Shown here one piece after another: positions 1 to 7,706 of a stretch of DNA of 11,804 nucleotides (positions are counted from its first letter, which is position 1; every line of letters starts with the position of its first letter). Position numbers and translations under genes: made by a program. Origin of the DNA: Triparma columacea (lineage: Eukaryota; Sar; Bolidophyceae; Parmales; Triparmaceae); contig BRYA01000119.1 of the NCBI GenBank assembly GCA_030267965.1, positions 54,239 through 66,042 on the forward strand, read 5' to 3'. The notes beneath the pieces are model-generated. The model was not told the origin of the DNA and ran no database searches. It worked only from the letters and a program-made list of their open reading frames with translations.

Positions 1-27
1 CCCCCCCCCCACCCCCCCCCCCCCCAC
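1..27. repeat. C homopolymer tract at the left edge
   Basis: This stretch is almost pure C on the plus strand and lies immediately beyond the RPT1 stop codon, so it is G-rich in the RPT1 3' flank. Similar C tracts elsewhere in the window precede splice acceptors, but this one lies on the opposite strand to RPT1 and no exon is evident after it. Homopolymer length is prone to sequencing error. Confidence 0.7.
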
Positions 28-1843
28 TCAGTTGTACACCATGTACTTGGGCGTACTGCTGAATTTCTTGTACCCCTTAATGACTTTATTAACGCTGTCC
101 AAAAAGTCTTTCTCGCTCGCTGATTTCCTCCTCGCCCTAATCGCGAACATTCCCGCCTCCGTGCATACGCTGTGTAGCTCCGCTCCCGTCGTGTTCGGGC
201 AGAGTCTGGCTAACAGCTCGTACCTAATGTCCCTGTCTACGTTCATCCGTTTGCTGTGGATCTTCAGGATGTGGGTCCTGCCGTCGAGGTCTGGGAGGCC
301 GAACTCTACCTTCCTGTCGAGGCGCCCTGGGCGGAGGAGGGCCGGGTCTAGGGTGTCGGGTCTGTTGGTAGCCATGAGGACCTTGATGTTCCCCCTAGCG
401 TCGAACCCGTCGAGCTCCGTAACGATTTGGAGCATGGTCCTCTGCACCTCGTTGTCGCTCCCGTTGTCGCCTCCTCCCCCCCTTGCGCCGCCGATGGAGT
501 CGACCTCGTCGAAGAAGACGATGCAGGCCTTCTTGGACCTTGCCATGGAGAAGAGCTCCCTGACCATGCGCGCGCCCTCTCCGACGTACTTCTGGACGAG
601 CTCGGAACCAATCACGCGGATGAAGCATGCGTCGGTGCGGTTAGCGACGGCACGGGCTGACAGGGTCTTGCCTGTTCCCGGGGGTCCGTAGAGGAGGACT
701 CCCTTTGGCGGGTCGATCCCTAGCGTGACAAATCTCTCCGGGTGCAGGAGCGGCGTCTCCACGACCTCCCTGAGCTTCTCGATGCTGTCCTTCGCACCCC
801 CGACGTCGTCGTAAGTCACGTCGGGCTTGTCCTCGACTGTCATCAGGCTCACGGTAGGGTCGATCTTAGGAGGCAGCGGGAGCTGAATACTAAGGAGGGG
901 GAGGAGGGGAGGAGGGGAGGAGGGGAGGAGCGAACGACAGGGACTTACGGTTAGGGATAATTCACGCTGTTGTCACCGTACCTCACTTCATTTCCCCCAC
1001 TTACCTATACTTGGTCCTATCCACCCCCACCCTCATTCCTTCCTCGACGTCCGTGGGCGCCACCTTGTCCCCTAGCGCAACGACGAACTTAGCGATCTGC
1101 TTGACGTTAATTACGTACTTGCTGGAGTCTGCCGCCGTCTCGCCGGCGATTATCTTGGTGCACCGGGCGACCTGGGAGGGGAGTGTAGTGGGTCGTAAGT
1201 GGTGCGAGGTAAAGAGTGATGTGCGTGCGTTAGTGCGTTAATCACAAAAGGGCGAGGAATGGGGACGAGAGGATATAGTGGAACTTCGGCTAAACTCCAC
1301 AGCTTAAGCGACGAGCTCAGGAATGGGGACGAGAATACCGTGGAACTTCCGTCTAAACTCCACAGCTTAGAGCTCGTCGCTTCGCTCCTCGCTCAGAATG
1401 GGGACGAGAATACCGTGGAACTTCCGTCTAAACTCCATCGCTTAGAGCTCGTCGCTGAGCTCGTCGCTTCGCTCATCGCTTCACTTCCGTCTAAACACCA
1501 AACCTTTTCGCTCCTCGCTCCTCGCTTCGCTTCGCTCGTCGCTTCGCTCCGCTCCTCGCTTGCTCACCTGGAGTGGGTGCTCCTCCTGCATCATTTGCTT
1601 GTCACCGTTAATGTCCCACTGTGAGGGCTGAGACAACCCGGTGTCTGACTCCTTGATTCCAATCAGATCAGTCACGGTCTTTTGGTGCTCCTTGATCTTG
1701 TCCTCCAGGTCCTTGATGGTCCTGGTGTAGGGTCCCACACCGTAGGCCTTTAGAAGCTCGATGTCGTCGGCATCGAGAGGGGGAGGGCCTTCCTCCTTCT
1801 CCTCATCGTCGTAGTCTCCCTTGTTGGTTGTTTGGCAGGACAT
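28..1843 (-). CDS. RPT1: 26S proteasome regulatory subunit 7 (AAA-ATPase RPT1/PSMC2), complete, 3 exons
   Basis: RPT1 is one of six ATPases in the base ring of the 19S particle; it unfolds ubiquitinated substrates and feeds them into the 20S core. Exons are 1843-1568, 1171-1005 and 889-28, giving 434 aa, very close to the usual family length. Donors are GTGAGC (1567) and GTAAGT (1004); acceptors are CAG (1172) and TAG (890). Residues 1-92 hold an acidic N-terminus and a coiled-coil segment, and about 93-170 the OB-fold. The AAA domain shows Walker A GPPGTGKT (216-223), pore loop Y249-V-G, Walker B FFDE with D275/E276, sensor N323 and arginine-finger motif RPGR (334-337). The C-terminus ([12 protein letters not shown]) matches RPT1 rather than RPT2-6. 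A glycine-rich stretch after GGAR (about 281-290) differs from animal sequences. The ATG follows a CA-rich leader. Family assignment is very secure; exon joins rest on frame and conservation. Confidence 0.96.
1229..1235 (-). other. Probable branch point of RPT1 intron 1
   Basis: On the minus strand this reads CACTAAC, about 57 nt before the acceptor at 1172. The second RPT1 intron has CCCTAAC at 956-950, about 60 nt before its acceptor at 890. Both fit the CTAAC branch consensus seen in most introns of this window. Confidence 0.55.
1256..1566. repeat. Tandem and inverted repeat array inside RPT1 intron 1
   Basis: Three copies of a unit beginning GAATGGGGACGAGA start at 1257, 1321 and 1396. 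Copies 2 and 3 are nearly identical and 75 bp apart; copy 1 is diverged and shorter. Each carries TGGAACTTC and a CTAAACTCCA core, and a partial fourth copy of the core lies near 1482-1500. The first copy ends with AGCGACGAGCTC while the others carry its reverse complement, GAGCTCGTCGCT, so that segment is inverted between copies. From 1369 onward the units are separated and followed by degenerate CGCTTCGCTC/CTCGCT repeats that continue to the donor. The array makes up most of the 396-nt intron (1567-1172). Confidence 0.85.
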
Positions 1844-1989
1844 GTGTGGTAGTTGTAAAGTGGAAAGGTGGTGTAGTGTGTGTGTCTCTGAAGGTGTGTT
1901 GTTAGTTGCGTGTTGGTAGTTGTGTGCTGATAAATGTCTCTAATAAATGCCTCTAGTAAGAGTATGTATGACACAATATGACTAAAATG

Positions 1990-2082
1990 ATGGTAGTTGA
2001 CGTGACTGTGGGTAGTGGACGTGACTGTGGACGTAGCTGCGGACGTAAGTGTGGACGTAAGTTTGACTGAAGACGTAAGTGA
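1990..2082. promoter_or_regulatory. Tandem ACGT-core repeat upstream of RPT1
   Basis: Six ACGT cores start at 2000, 2019, 2031, 2043, 2055 and 2073, the middle four exactly 12 bp apart in a degenerate unit GTGGACGTAAGT. Another TGACGT lies at 2171-2176. ACGT is the classic bZIP core, so a bZIP-bound element about 160-230 bp upstream of the RPT1 ATG is a reasonable inference. Three units also read GTAAGT, a perfect plus-strand splice donor, so an element of a 5' UTR intron is an alternative reading. Confidence 0.45.
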
Positions 2083-2124
2083 GGGTTGATAATACTGCTG
2101 TTCGAGAAGAGAAAGTCGGAGGGA

Positions 2125-2141
2125 CTGATTAATCTAATCAG
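2125..2141. promoter_or_regulatory. 17-bp dyad with TAAT half-sites
   Basis: Perfect 7-bp arms, CTGATTA and TAATCAG, are separated by 3 bp (ATC). It lies in the divergent intergenic region and could bind a dimeric factor; no function is demonstrated. Confidence 0.35.
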
Positions 2142-2726
2142 GATGTAGATTTAATCGCAGTTTGAGTGATTGACGTTGGTGAGTTGAGTGTTAGTATGCG
2201 TCTCGAAGAGGAGTATGATGGAATAAGGCTAAATCAACATAATAAGGGGGTAAAGAGTCTCCGAAACTCTTGGCCCCAATTTTGATTTTTCTTCTTAAAT
2301 GGAGACATTATTGCATACTCCTAAGTACATTTACAACACATATGTTATTATATGACGATATTGTACAATTAAATCACCTAAAATTGAGAAATGGGGGTAC
2401 AATATACATCTACTCACCCTGGAAAATGTCTTCGCCTCCTGCTCCTCTTTGAATTAATTATCTCCCAACAATTATCTCCCAACATCTACTTTAAAAAAAT
2501 ACGAAACACGACTATCACGACGACCATATTCTAACTTTGACAACAAATAATTATTCAAAACCGTTACACACATATTACCCCTCTTACTACCCCTCAACTC
2601 TCTCCTCTCACTCTCCACATTTAATCCACCCCAACAACTCTCTTAAACCCCTACCCCCTACCCCCTACCCTCTTTACCCCTATCTTTACCCCTACAATCC
2701 CCCCACAAAGCCCCCAAACACCCAAA

Positions 2727-4473
2727 ATGCCCCAATCCACCAGCACCTTCAACCTTGCTCTCGCCACCCTGTTGTTAATATTATCTAATCTCTCTCTCTC
2801 TGTTCAATCCTTCCGTCCACTTCCCCTCCTCAAGCCCTCCTACCCCTACCCCACACATCTCCCCTCTAGTATGCCAGATGATAGTCCCTCAGATTCATCA
2901 GACGACCCTTTCTACTCTCCCCCAACTTCCCCTCCCCCCCAACAATCCTCAGACTCCTCAACCGAGGACGTACAGGGTATGGTATCTAACCTGCTTTCAG
3001 CGTGCGAAGACAACAACGCAGCAGACAGGTCATCAGTTCTTGGCATGATAAACAACATACTCACAGTGCAATCCTCTATTTCAATCCCCTCCATGTCAAC
3101 CGTCCCTCTCCTGGGTGGTCGTTGGTCCCTCCTTTACTCCTCAACAGACCCTACAAGGTCCTCCCCCTTCTTCCCTGCATTCGCCAACGCTGCCGGGAAA
3201 GACGCCGGGAAAATATTCCAGGTTACAGACAGGTTAGTTTAGGGAGAAGGTTCAGGGCAGATGGATAGAATCTATACTTGATGGAGGGAAAAGAGGGGGA
3301 GAACGGTTTGAAAGGGACCTGCAGTGCCTGTGTACAATATATGACCGATTGTCGCATGATGGGGATCGTGGCATGATTATAATCCTCTAACACAGCCCTC
3401 TCTGCGGCTCGCTTCGCTCGCCGCCGACCTCAATCTCACCTCCCCCCCCCCCCCACACACCGGTAGTATACCATCACCATTGAAAGAGATTGGGGATGCG
3501 AAGCAGACCATAAGCTTCAGCGGAGACTTCAAGTCTGGAGAGATTGTAAGCCGTGTGAAAGGTGAGGACCCCGCCTCCTGCCTAGCCCTGGGATGCCACG
3601 GGAAGATGGTTAACGTCGTTCGGGGAGCAACGACGCTCTGGACGACGTTGACGTAACCACAGCACCCTCTTCGACATGGAGCACGGGATGATCGAGGGGG
3701 AGAGGATCGTCAAGGGGGAGGAAAGGTACTTCAACAAGAGAATAGCGATGATGAGCCCCCCCTCCCCCAAAAAAACCCCAACAATCTCAACCTTTGACTT
3801 ATCTCAGCGTTGAGGCACTAACCCCCCCCCCCCCCCACCCCCCCCCTCTTCCAAGTACTCGCATTTGGTGGTGTATCCTCTTCAATAATGACGACCCGTT
3901 CAACCTTCACAGTCGTTGTTTCCTCATCCGACACTGCAAACCTGAACATAATCGTCGGGACGACAAAGCCTGAGAAGAGCACGCTCGAGTCGTTGCTACC
4001 GGAATTCATTAAACCGATTGCAAACGCTGTACCTGCTTTCCCGTCAGGTTCAGGTGAGAGAGATAGAGGAGTTAAAACCGTCTTTCTTCTTCTCCCCCTA
4101 CCTTTCCCTTCTCCCTCCTTGTTAACCCCCCTCCCCCCTAGCTCTTGAGGCCCTGAAATCAGGTTCGTCTAACGTAGTATTCCAAGAGGTTTACAGGGAC
4201 GAGGGTGTTAGGATAAACAAGTACCAAACCATCGGTGGTGAGGGGGAGGAGTTCTTCGTTTGGAGAAGGTGAGGAAAAAAAAAAGGGTAGGGAGAAGGAG
4301 AAGATGGGCAAGGCGGAGGAGTGTGCTCAACATCCCCATATCCACTAACACAAGACCCCCTCTCCGCGACTCGCTTCGCTCGCCGCGCTTCGCTCGCCGC
4401 ATCGTTGGAAATAACGCTCAAAACTACTTGAACATACAGGGACAGCTATGGGGTTGGGGATGACGACATTTAA
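2727..4473 (+). CDS. Plastid-targeted PAP/fibrillin-family protein, complete, 5 exons
   Basis: Fibrillins (plastid lipid-associated proteins) are lipocalin-like proteins of plastoglobules, thylakoids or stroma that bind lipids or prenylquinones. Exons are 2727-3232, 3467-3561, 3856-4053, 4142-4268 and 4440-4473, giving 319 aa. Residues 1-28 form a signal peptide followed by F29 (VQS|FRPLP), the complex-plastid targeting pattern, then a Pro/Ser-rich linker to about residue 80. The PAP domain opens with LLGGRWSLLYSS (128-139) and RSSPFF, continues through DSIPSPLKEIG, SRVKVLAFGG and IMTTRSTF, and closes with EVYRDEGVRINKY and FFVWRR. Junctions 2-3 (phase 1) and 4-5 (phase 2) restore the frame exactly. 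Without removal of intron 4 the protein would end just after VWRR, at a TGA overlapping the donor; splicing adds DSYGVGDDDI. The start context is CAAAATG. The exact fibrillin subgroup cannot be assigned; the last small exon is the least certain part. Confidence 0.87.
3408..3424. repeat. GC-rich intron repeat CTCGCTTCGCTCGCCGC, copy 1
   Basis: A 17-bp motif in fibrillin intron 1, preceded by CCTCTCTGCGG and followed by a C tract leading to the acceptor at 3466. An identical 17-mer occurs in intron 4 of the same gene, and related CGCTTCGCTC strings fill RPT1 intron 1. Confidence 0.75.
3663..3725 (+). other. Cryptic or relict cassette exon in fibrillin intron 2
   Basis: The 294-nt intron 3562-3855 contains a 63-nt segment bounded by CACAG and GTACTT that looks coding in one frame (LFDMEHGMIEGERIVKGEER). 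Joined to the upstream exon in the real phase it would run into a stop after a few codons, so inclusion would truncate the fibrillin. The intron also reads openly for about 30 codons past the normal donor. It could be a regulated poison exon, decayed coding sequence or chance; fibrillin family alignment does not need it. Confidence 0.3.
3816..3846 (+). other. Branch point and C tract of fibrillin intron 2
   Basis: CACTAAC (3816-3822) is followed at once by a near-uninterrupted run of C to 3846 and then CTCTTCCAAG, the acceptor. It is the clearest example here of a branch site directly abutting a homopolymeric C tract. Confidence 0.65.
4370..4400. repeat. GC-rich intron repeat, copy 2 with internal duplication
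   Basis: The 17-mer CTCGCTTCGCTCGCCGC (4370-4386) is followed directly by a second copy of its last 14 bases (4387-4400). It lies in fibrillin intron 4, about 40 nt before the acceptor, and is preceded by CACTAAC at 4343-4349. Confidence 0.75.
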
Positions 4474-4662
4474 GGGGGAGGAATAATTCACCACAAGATT
4501 GAAAGATGGGTTAAATGATAATCTTGGCGAATAACATCATTATCGTTTTCGATTTCAAACCTTCATCTTTAAAACTCTTCTTCACACTCCCCTTCCATCT
4601 ATTTCTACTTTTCTTCATCTAAATCTACATTCCCCCCCCTCCCCCCCCTCCCTCCCTCTCTT
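4474..4662. other. Convergent intergenic spacer
   Basis: This 189-bp spacer separates the stop codons of the convergent fibrillin and GFA-fusion genes and must hold both 3' UTRs or their overlap. The left part is AT-rich; 4630-4660 is a C/T tract. I see no convincing polyadenylation signal or structured element. Confidence 0.6.
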
Positions 4663-6677
4663 CTACCGGTTTTCCATAGGTCTCCAATTTTCCTCCGCCC
4701 CTAATTCCGCTTCCAGATGTCTACTTAAATAGTAGCTTAATTGATTTTTCATCGGCGTATCCATCGGTATCCCATTTTTCTTCTTCGGGCTCGGTGCTAA
4801 TTTAAGCGTCATTTGTGCGGGTTTCTTAGCTCGAACTAACCCACTCTCCCTACCCCCAACCTGCGCCACAGACGACGTAGAACCCGCAACCGCGTTCCTT
4901 GCAGCCGCGATGGCGGGTATAGGGTTAGGGTCTGACCCCGTTCCCCCTTTCCTGTTAGTCCTTATATGGTGTTGGTTGATTTGTTTCTCAAACGCGTCGA
5001 ACGCCATGAGCGCGCTCGGTGGTGACGAGTAAACGTACGGGTCTATTCTCCGAGTCGCCAGCGCCGTTGTCAGCGCTTTCGTCGACCCCGTGCTCTCCCC
5101 GCACGATGTCGCTCCGCAGGATGATGATGATCCGCAGCCCTCTGCGGCCTCTGAAGTCTTGGCCTTCCCCTCTTCGGTGTTCATGGGTATACCGGCACCC
5201 ATTGCCTCGACACCGTTACCGTCGTAGTACTCAACCCTGAGAGCGTCGGCGGTTCCGCCGTCGACGCAGTTCATGTTCACCTCAATGCAGTCACGGGTGT
5301 GACAGGGGGCCCTGAAAAGGTGGACACCGCACCTGGAGAGGGTTGAAGAGAGAAGGCGGTCGTGTGTCAGGTAAAGTGATAATATGAGTTTGAAGTTTTT
5401 AAACGCTCGCTCCCCCTCCCCTCGTATCCCAACTCCCTTTCCCCCCTCACCTTTCGCAGAACCCGTGTGCGGCTACGCTCTTCTCCTTAGTACCTTTAAG
5501 GTCAACATAGTATATGTTAAGCCTGTTCGTCCCTTGAACGATGTGGAACGTCTCTGAGTTTGCGGGGAAGTGGGGGTAACGTATCTTAGACTTGCAGTCG
5601 TAAGATTGGGGGGAGAGGGGAGAGAGGAGGGTGAACTTTATGGAGGCGCAGTGACAGGAACCGTGGTGGAGGACGAGACGGGAGCTGGAGGTCTGTGTGT
5701 GTGTGTGGGGGGGGGGGGTGGGGGGTTTTGGAGGAAGTTAGTAATTTAGGACCGTTGCCTTCTTAAACATAGGTTCCCCTTCCTTCCCCTCCCCCCCAGT
5801 TTTCTCCTCCCTCTCCCTCACCTCCTCCTTCTCCACGTTATTGTAAGCTTTATTGTAGTACTCGTCTCCCCCACCCTTCCCCTTCCTCCGACGTCCCTTC
5901 TTCCCCCAACCACCAGCATCCTTCCCATGGGTAGCTGAACCAGCGGATACAGCGGCGTAGAAGATACCGGAAACTATCCCTTTAAGAGCAGACGATACCC
6001 AGAACCCCAGGGGAGGAAATGCGGGAACCCCCGACCTTGAGACCCTCTTGGGACGGGACCCTCCCGACACTCTGGGTTTGGAGGATGATTTTTTGGAGGG
6101 TGGGGTGTCGCTGAATACGACGTTACCCCTGTCGTCCATTACTATGAACTTGTCCCCGACTACCTTGGCTGATTTACCCCTCTTGTGACTTCCTTTTCTC
6201 CTCCTCTCTCCACCCCCCTCTATGTCGACCTCTACCTCCTCCTCCTCAACCTCCTCTTCATCCTCCTCTGCTGGGGAGTGTGGGTACATTTCGTTGTGGT
6301 AGTTGACTGCCTTTAAGGTAACGGCAGCTAGAGCTAGGGTAACAATCCCGGAAACGCAGAGGCCGATGAGCTTGTCTACTGAGCGACCGATGCTCTCTGC
6401 AGTTCCGCTCTCTGTGGGTGTTTTGAGGAGTTTGTTAGCGTTAAATTGTGTGTGTGTGGTGCGGTGTGATATTATAGTTGTACGTAGTATGATATTGTGG
6501 TGATATTGCGTGTAATTAGCTCCAATTTGTTCCTAATTAGTACCTACACTCTTCGAATCAGGCAACGGCTCTGATGTAAAAGTGCTCATATCTATCTGTG
6601 ATGTGATATAACTTACCTGACGTCATGGTAGCTCGTCTTGTTGACCCAAGTAGTCCACCAACGAGTTGTTCTAACAT
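4663..6677 (-). CDS. Membrane protein fused to a CENP-V/GFA-type zinc domain, 4 exons
   Basis: Exons are 6677-6617, 6411-5822, 5692-5451 and 5332-4663, giving 520 aa; phases agree at every junction. The N-terminal half has a hydrophobic segment at about 35-56, an acidic stretch (about 69-84), a basic Ser-rich region and a second hydrophobic segment at about 152-179. Residues 226-325 resemble the GFA/CENP-V fold: HHGSCHCASIKF (C230, C232), YDCKSK (C250) and GFCERCGVHLF (C296, C299). The structural zinc cysteines are present, but the catalytic CxCxxC motif is reduced to one cysteine, so glutathione-dependent formaldehyde chemistry is unlikely. The C-terminal 190 residues are low-complexity, with Ser/Cys-rich and basic patches; I do not recognise them. 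A second ATG at codon 18 (ACCATGA) has a good context. The fusion depends on intron 5821-5693; otherwise the upstream part would end at 5738 as a 244-aa membrane protein and the GFA exon would lack a start. Confidence 0.66.
5693..5730 (-). repeat. C tract plus CA dinucleotide repeat before the GFA exon
   Basis: On the minus strand two C runs are followed by about seven CA units ending in CAG at the acceptor. The arrangement mirrors the C tract and CACACAC before exon 2 of the fibrillin gene (3442-3460). Confidence 0.75.
5737..5743 (-). other. TACTAAC branch point overlapping an apparent stop codon
   Basis: On the minus strand this reads TACTAAC, about 45 nt before the acceptor at 5693, with a C tract and CA repeat between. 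The in-frame TAA that appears to end the upstream reading frame lies inside this motif, which strongly supports intron 5821-5693 and the GFA fusion. The other branch candidate in this gene is CGCTAAC at 6440-6434 in intron 1. Confidence 0.7.
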
Positions 6678-7706
6678 GTTAGATAATTAGATATTGACGA
6701 AACAATTGTTGTTTGAGTTTTTTTGAGGCCCAAAATCAGTTTGGTTTTCACGAAGACCTGGGTTGAAACGTGATTTTGAGAAATTTCAAACTATCATTTG
6801 GCGTTTAATTAGTACCGCTTTCGTCTTCTACCCTATGTTCTCCGATTTCAAAATGTCTCGCTGTCGTGTTGTATAGCAAGATTTATTTAATCCAAAACGT
6901 CCCAAGATGATGGCCAAAAACACAGTTTGAAAAAGTTGCTCATAAAACAACGTTGAAAGACGTATTTCTTTTTACCGTTCGCTCTGAGATCATACGAGGA
7001 ACACCGGTCTGCGCTGAACCGAATTTTCTCCTTTTTCTCCTTTTTTCTCTCCATCTTTTCTCCTTTTTTTCTCTCTTTTTCTCAACTAAAGGTCGGAGGT
7101 ATCGCATTTGTGAACGGGAAGAATCGCAGTGACAAGAAGTAAGGAGAGATTTCATATTGAAACACACGGTGATTCTTCTTGTTCTTGTAGTTGGCGAGTG
7201 CTGGTTGTTGAAGGGAGGGATAAATGGACACTTATTATTATGAAAACAACACATAGAAAGTTTACAGCACCCAAAGCAATACCGCCATCAGTCACCAAGA
7301 GGCAGAGATCGGGGCGGAGGCAAAGGTTGGCAGGTAGGATTGGCACATGGCAAGCGAGCGCCTGGAAGTAGGTGGGGCAAAAACAGGCGTTTTCGCATAA
7401 ATCTTGACCATTTTGCCCATTTACGAGGAATCTTGGAGTGCCCGTTTCGTAGCCCGGGAGGCTAATGATACAACCGTCCTTGTTATGGGTGCAAAAAACC
7501 CATGTCCATCCCCGGCTGCGGAATTTAACTTGGGAAACCTCATTGATGTCACTAAGCTCCAGCACCAAGCTCCAGCACCCAACAAAATAGCAGAGATCGA
7601 GGAGAGGATCTGAGGATCGTGGAAAGGGCAGCCTCCCATGCGAATATTAGCGGGAATATTAGCTCTCTCTTTTTTTGCCTCAAGCACACTTTAAGCACAC
7701 TTCAAA
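6678..7706. other. 1-kb divergent intergenic region, no supported gene
   Basis: The part to about 6960 is AT-rich. A T/C-rich run of TCTCCTTTTT-like units occupies 7026-7083. From 7150 to 7620 base composition is more even and both strands are open: a minus frame over 7568-7152 (138 codons, Cys/Trp-rich, one hydrophobic stretch) and a plus frame over 7404-7613 (69 codons). They overlap, have no splice support and match no family I recognise, so I do not call either a gene. A decayed mobile element or an unrecognised lineage-specific gene remains possible. The region must hold the promoters of both flanking genes. Confidence 0.55.
7554..7702. repeat. Cluster of short direct duplications upstream of the ABC1 kinase ATG
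   Basis: AAGCTCCAGCACC is perfectly duplicated in tandem (7554-7566, 7567-7579). GAATATTAGC occurs at 7642-7651 and 7654-7663. AAGCACACTT occurs at 7682-7691 and 7693-7702, the last copy ending 4 bp before the ATG. The third pair probably lies in the 5' UTR. Confidence 0.8.

Larger units (their letters stand above)
1844..2726. other. Divergent intergenic region between RPT1 and the fibrillin gene
   Basis: No coding region is supported here. On the RPT1 side a CA-rich (minus strand) leader runs about 100 bp upstream of its ATG. The centre holds ACGT repeats and a dyad, listed separately. A perfect 14-bp tandem duplication of ATTATCTCCCAACA lies at 2457-2484. From about 2530 to the fibrillin ATG the plus strand is C/T/A-rich with repeated CTACCCC, a pyrimidine-rich leader. 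Open frames here are low-complexity and lack a credible start. Both promoters must lie within this stretch unless 5' UTR introns exist. Confidence 0.7.

Noticed and set aside
32..691. Long plus-strand frame opposite RPT1
   Set aside because: It is an antisense shadow of the highly conserved AAA domain.
1259..1624. Plus-strand open frame with leucine-rich 25-residue repeats
   Set aside because: It is the antisense reading of the 75-bp repeats in RPT1 intron 1 and runs into RPT1 exon 1; the LRR-like look is produced by repeat length divisible by three.
2640..2700. CTACCCC-rich repeats as an interstitial telomere
   Set aside because: The units are irregular and do not match a CCCTAA-type telomere repeat; they fit a pyrimidine-rich leader.
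2537..2788. Open frame overlapping the fibrillin start
   Set aside because: It begins with TTG rather than ATG and is Pro/Tyr/Thr low-complexity from the pyrimidine-rich leader.
3545..3551. GTAAGC at 3546 as donor of fibrillin intron 2
   Set aside because: It would leave phase 0 and break the frame into exon 3; GTGAGG at 3562 restores the conserved SRVKVLAFGG reading.
5738..5821. Stop at 5738-5740 as the true end of an independent membrane-protein gene
   Set aside because: The stop lies inside a TACTAAC branch motif followed by a C tract and CAG; a phase-matched donor lies at 5821 and the downstream GFA exon has no start of its own. Kept as a possible retention product.
7152..7568. 138-codon minus-strand frame as a protein gene
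   Set aside because: No recognisable domain, no splice support and overlapping open frames on the other strand; left as unassigned.
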